The notes under the pieces were generated by a model. The model was not told the origin of the DNA. It saw only the letters and a list, made by a program, of their open reading frames with translations, and ran no database searches. Made by a program: the position numbers and the translations under genes. Below, piece after piece: positions 62,615-64,000 of a stretch of 64,000 nucleotides of DNA. Position 1 is the first letter of the stretch, and each line of letters opens with the position of its first letter. The DNA is from Pontixanthobacter sp. CEM42 (GTDB taxonomy: Bacteria > Pseudomonadota > Alphaproteobacteria > Sphingomonadales > Sphingomonadaceae): assembly GCF_017812015.1 (NCBI RefSeq), contig NZ_JADQTN010000001.1, positions 722,501-786,500 on the forward strand, given 5' to 3'.

Positions 62615-64000
62615 GCGGGTAGGGCCTAAAGTATATTCCATCGCCGCACATCGCGGCTTTGCCGATGCGCTGGTTGCAGGATTGGTCCCGCGCTATTCCG
62701 ATGGTGATTTCGGCCTGGCTAGGCTGACACTGTTGTTGCCGAGCACACGCGCTGTGCGAACTGTGACCGAGGCCTTCATTCGGCACTATGGCGCAGAAGG
62801 CGAGCAAGGAATGTTGATGCCGCGCACGGCGGTGGTCGGCGATCTTGATCTGGACGAGGCGCTCGGATCATTGCTCGATCCGCTGGGTGCCACTGACATT
62901 CCCGTCGCGATCGATCCAACGCATCGCTGGCTACGGTTGGCACAGCTGCTTTCTGAAGAAATGGGCGAAGATGCGCCCGGTTCAGCCACCAAGTTGCGGC
63001 TTGCCAAGGACATCGCAGTCACCATGGATCGGTTGCTGGTCGAAGACGTCGGTCCCGAAAAGCTGCTGACTGAAAAGATCATCAATCTTGACGAAGATTT
63101 GTCCAAGCACTGGCAGGATAGCTTGCGGCTGTTTGCAAGGGTGCAGGCGCGCTGGCTAGTTGAGCTTGAAGAACTACAGGCGCTCGATGCCGCATCGCGG
63201 CGCAACCGGCTGTTTGACTATGCAGCAAGAAGTTGGAGCGAAAATCCGCCGGAGACACCTATTGTTGCCGTCGGTGTGACGAGCGCTTCCCCGGCGTTGG
63301 CGCGTCTATTGAAGACTGTGTCGCAGCTGCCCCAAGGGGGTGTGATCTTACCGGATTTTGATCTTTCCATGGACGAACCTGTTTGGGAGGAGCTTGGCAC
63401 CGCGGGCGATACTGAAACTGCTGACGATACTCCCTTCCAGCGCGGGGATGCGGTTACGCACCCGCAATATCATCTGAAGTTGTTGCTCAACCGGATGGGG
63501 ATTGCGCGCGGGGAGGTTCAACCTTGGCACCGCAAAGGAATGACGGCGGCATCGCCCGATCGCACGCACGCCATTTCCAGCTTGTTCCTGCCGCCCGAAG
63601 CTAGCAAAGGCTGGGTCGATCTGCCCGCAGACAAGCGCCGCCTCTCGGGCGTGCGGATTATGGAAACCGCCAATCCCGAAGAAGAAGCACAGGCGATTGC
63701 TTTGCTTGTCCGGGAAGCGATTGACGAGCCGGAAAAACGCGTGGCCGTCGTGACGCCAGATCGCGGATTGGTACGCCGAGTCGTGCAGCATTTGCGCCGC
63801 TGGCATATTGAGGCGGACGATTCTGCTGGGCGCCCACTATCGCAAACGCCCGCTGGCCGTTTGTTCTTGTTACTCGCCGAAGTGATGGCCGAGCGGGCCG
63901 CGCCGGTCCCGCTGATGGCTCTGCTCGAACACCCGCTGGTGCACTTCGATCAGGATCGCGGGACATGGCTGACGCAGGCACGTGCATTCGAGTTGAAACT
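62607..64000 (+). CDS. addB: Double-strand break repair protein AddB (5' part; runs off the window)
   Basis: 464 codons from GTG 62607 without a stop to the window edge. MGERVGPKVYSIAAHRGF, then RLTLLLPSTRAVRTVTEAFIR, VGVTSASPALARLL, and the RIMETANPEEEAQAIALLVR and KRVAVVTPDRGLVRRVV segments match alphaproteobacterial AddB, the inactive-helicase/nuclease partner of AddA. The AddAB complex processes broken DNA ends for RecA. In relatives addA and a thioredoxin gene follow. The last gene of the divL cluster that is visible here. Confidence 0.9.
   Translation, partial: MGERVGPKVYSIAAHRGFADALVAGLVPRYSDGDFGLARLTLLLPSTRAVRTVTEAFIRHYGAEGEQGMLMPRTAVVGDLDLDEALGSLLDPLGATDIPVAIDPTHRWLRLAQLLSEEMGEDAPGSATKLRLAKDIAVTMDRLLVEDVGPEKLLTEKIINLDEDLSKHWQDSLRLFARVQARWLVELEELQALDAASRRNRLFDYAARSWSENPPETPIVAVGVTSASPALARLLKTVSQLPQGGVILPDFDLSMDEPVWEELGTAGDTETADDTPFQRGDAVTHPQYHLKLLLNRMGIARGEVQPWHRKGMTAASPDRTHAISSLFLPPEASKGWVDLPADKRRLSGVRIMETANPEEEAQAIALLVREAIDEPEKRVAVVTPDRGLVRRVVQHLRRWHIEADDSAGRPLSQTPAGRLFLLLAEVMAERAAPVPLMALLEHPLVHFDQDRGTWLTQARAFELK

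Overview
The window is chromosomal DNA of an alphaproteobacterium, most likely order Sphingomonadales and family Erythrobacteraceae. The assignment is inferred from content: 5-aminolevulinate synthase (C4 haem pathway), a DivL-type cell-cycle kinase homologue with tyrosine in the H-box, AddB rather than RecB, the alternative carboxyspermidine polyamine route, and fairly high G+C with intergenic 'CGTCATTCCCGCGAAAGCGGGAAT' type hairpin repeats. There is no prophage, insertion sequence, CRISPR array or plasmid function. Most of the window is core chromosome with small lineage-specific genes slotted between conserved ones.

Layout. 1-7.8 kb: end of a PLP-dependent dehydratase, then a polyamine region (carboxynorspermidine synthase, carboxynorspermidine decarboxylase, ornithine/lysine decarboxylase) interrupted by a beta-lactamase-fold protein and a DUF3137/LemA divergent pair. 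7.8-13.2 kb: K+ channel-like protein, TauD-type dioxygenase, DUF695, nitroreductase, PAS-GGDEF-EAL-PilZ c-di-GMP protein. 13.2-20.5 kb: hemA, murI, plsY, dprA, a membrane protein, topA. 20.6-30.9 kb: era-rnc-lepB operon, pgi, a CDP-alcohol phosphatidyltransferase, glutathione reductase, two short-chain reductases, and a DUF2975/HTH pair behind a clear palindrome. 31-41.6 kb: the propionate-to-succinyl-CoA pathway (pccB, epimerase, methylmalonyl-CoA mutase, pccA) with enoyl-CoA hydratase, biotin synthase and several small unknown genes; three copies of a paired hairpin repeat lie here. 41.7-51.2 kb: csaA-like, FRG-domain protein, cyclase, aroB-aroK, an envelope protein pair of unknown role, xerD, accA, an M48 lipoprotein protease with LysM. 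51.3-56.3 kb: two Flp pilin genes, mutT, tRNA-Arg(ACG), hemerythrin, folE, PAP2 protein, peroxiredoxin, secreted unknown. 56.4-64 kb: ahcY with an unusual upstream region, then a tightly overlapping cluster divL-tsaE-amgK-murU-addB.

How the genes fit together. PccA/PccB, the epimerase and the mutase convert propionyl-CoA to succinyl-CoA; BioB makes the biotin needed by PccA and AccA carboxylation systems. HemA draws on succinyl-CoA for haem. ODC plus the two carboxynorspermidine enzymes would make spermidine without S-adenosylmethionine decarboxylase. The divL cluster joins cell-cycle control, tRNA t6A synthesis, peptidoglycan recycling (AmgK/MurU) and double-strand break repair (AddB).

The most unusual signal is upstream of ahcY: a perfect 20-bp palindrome placed over a possible -10 box, followed by an 80-nt leader. 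The leader can form an H-type pseudoknot, with a 10-bp stem and a loop segment complementary to the ahcY Shine-Dalgarno. This looks like a candidate riboswitch or other cis-regulatory RNA stacked on a repressor operator. All calls are by reading the sequence; no database search was run.
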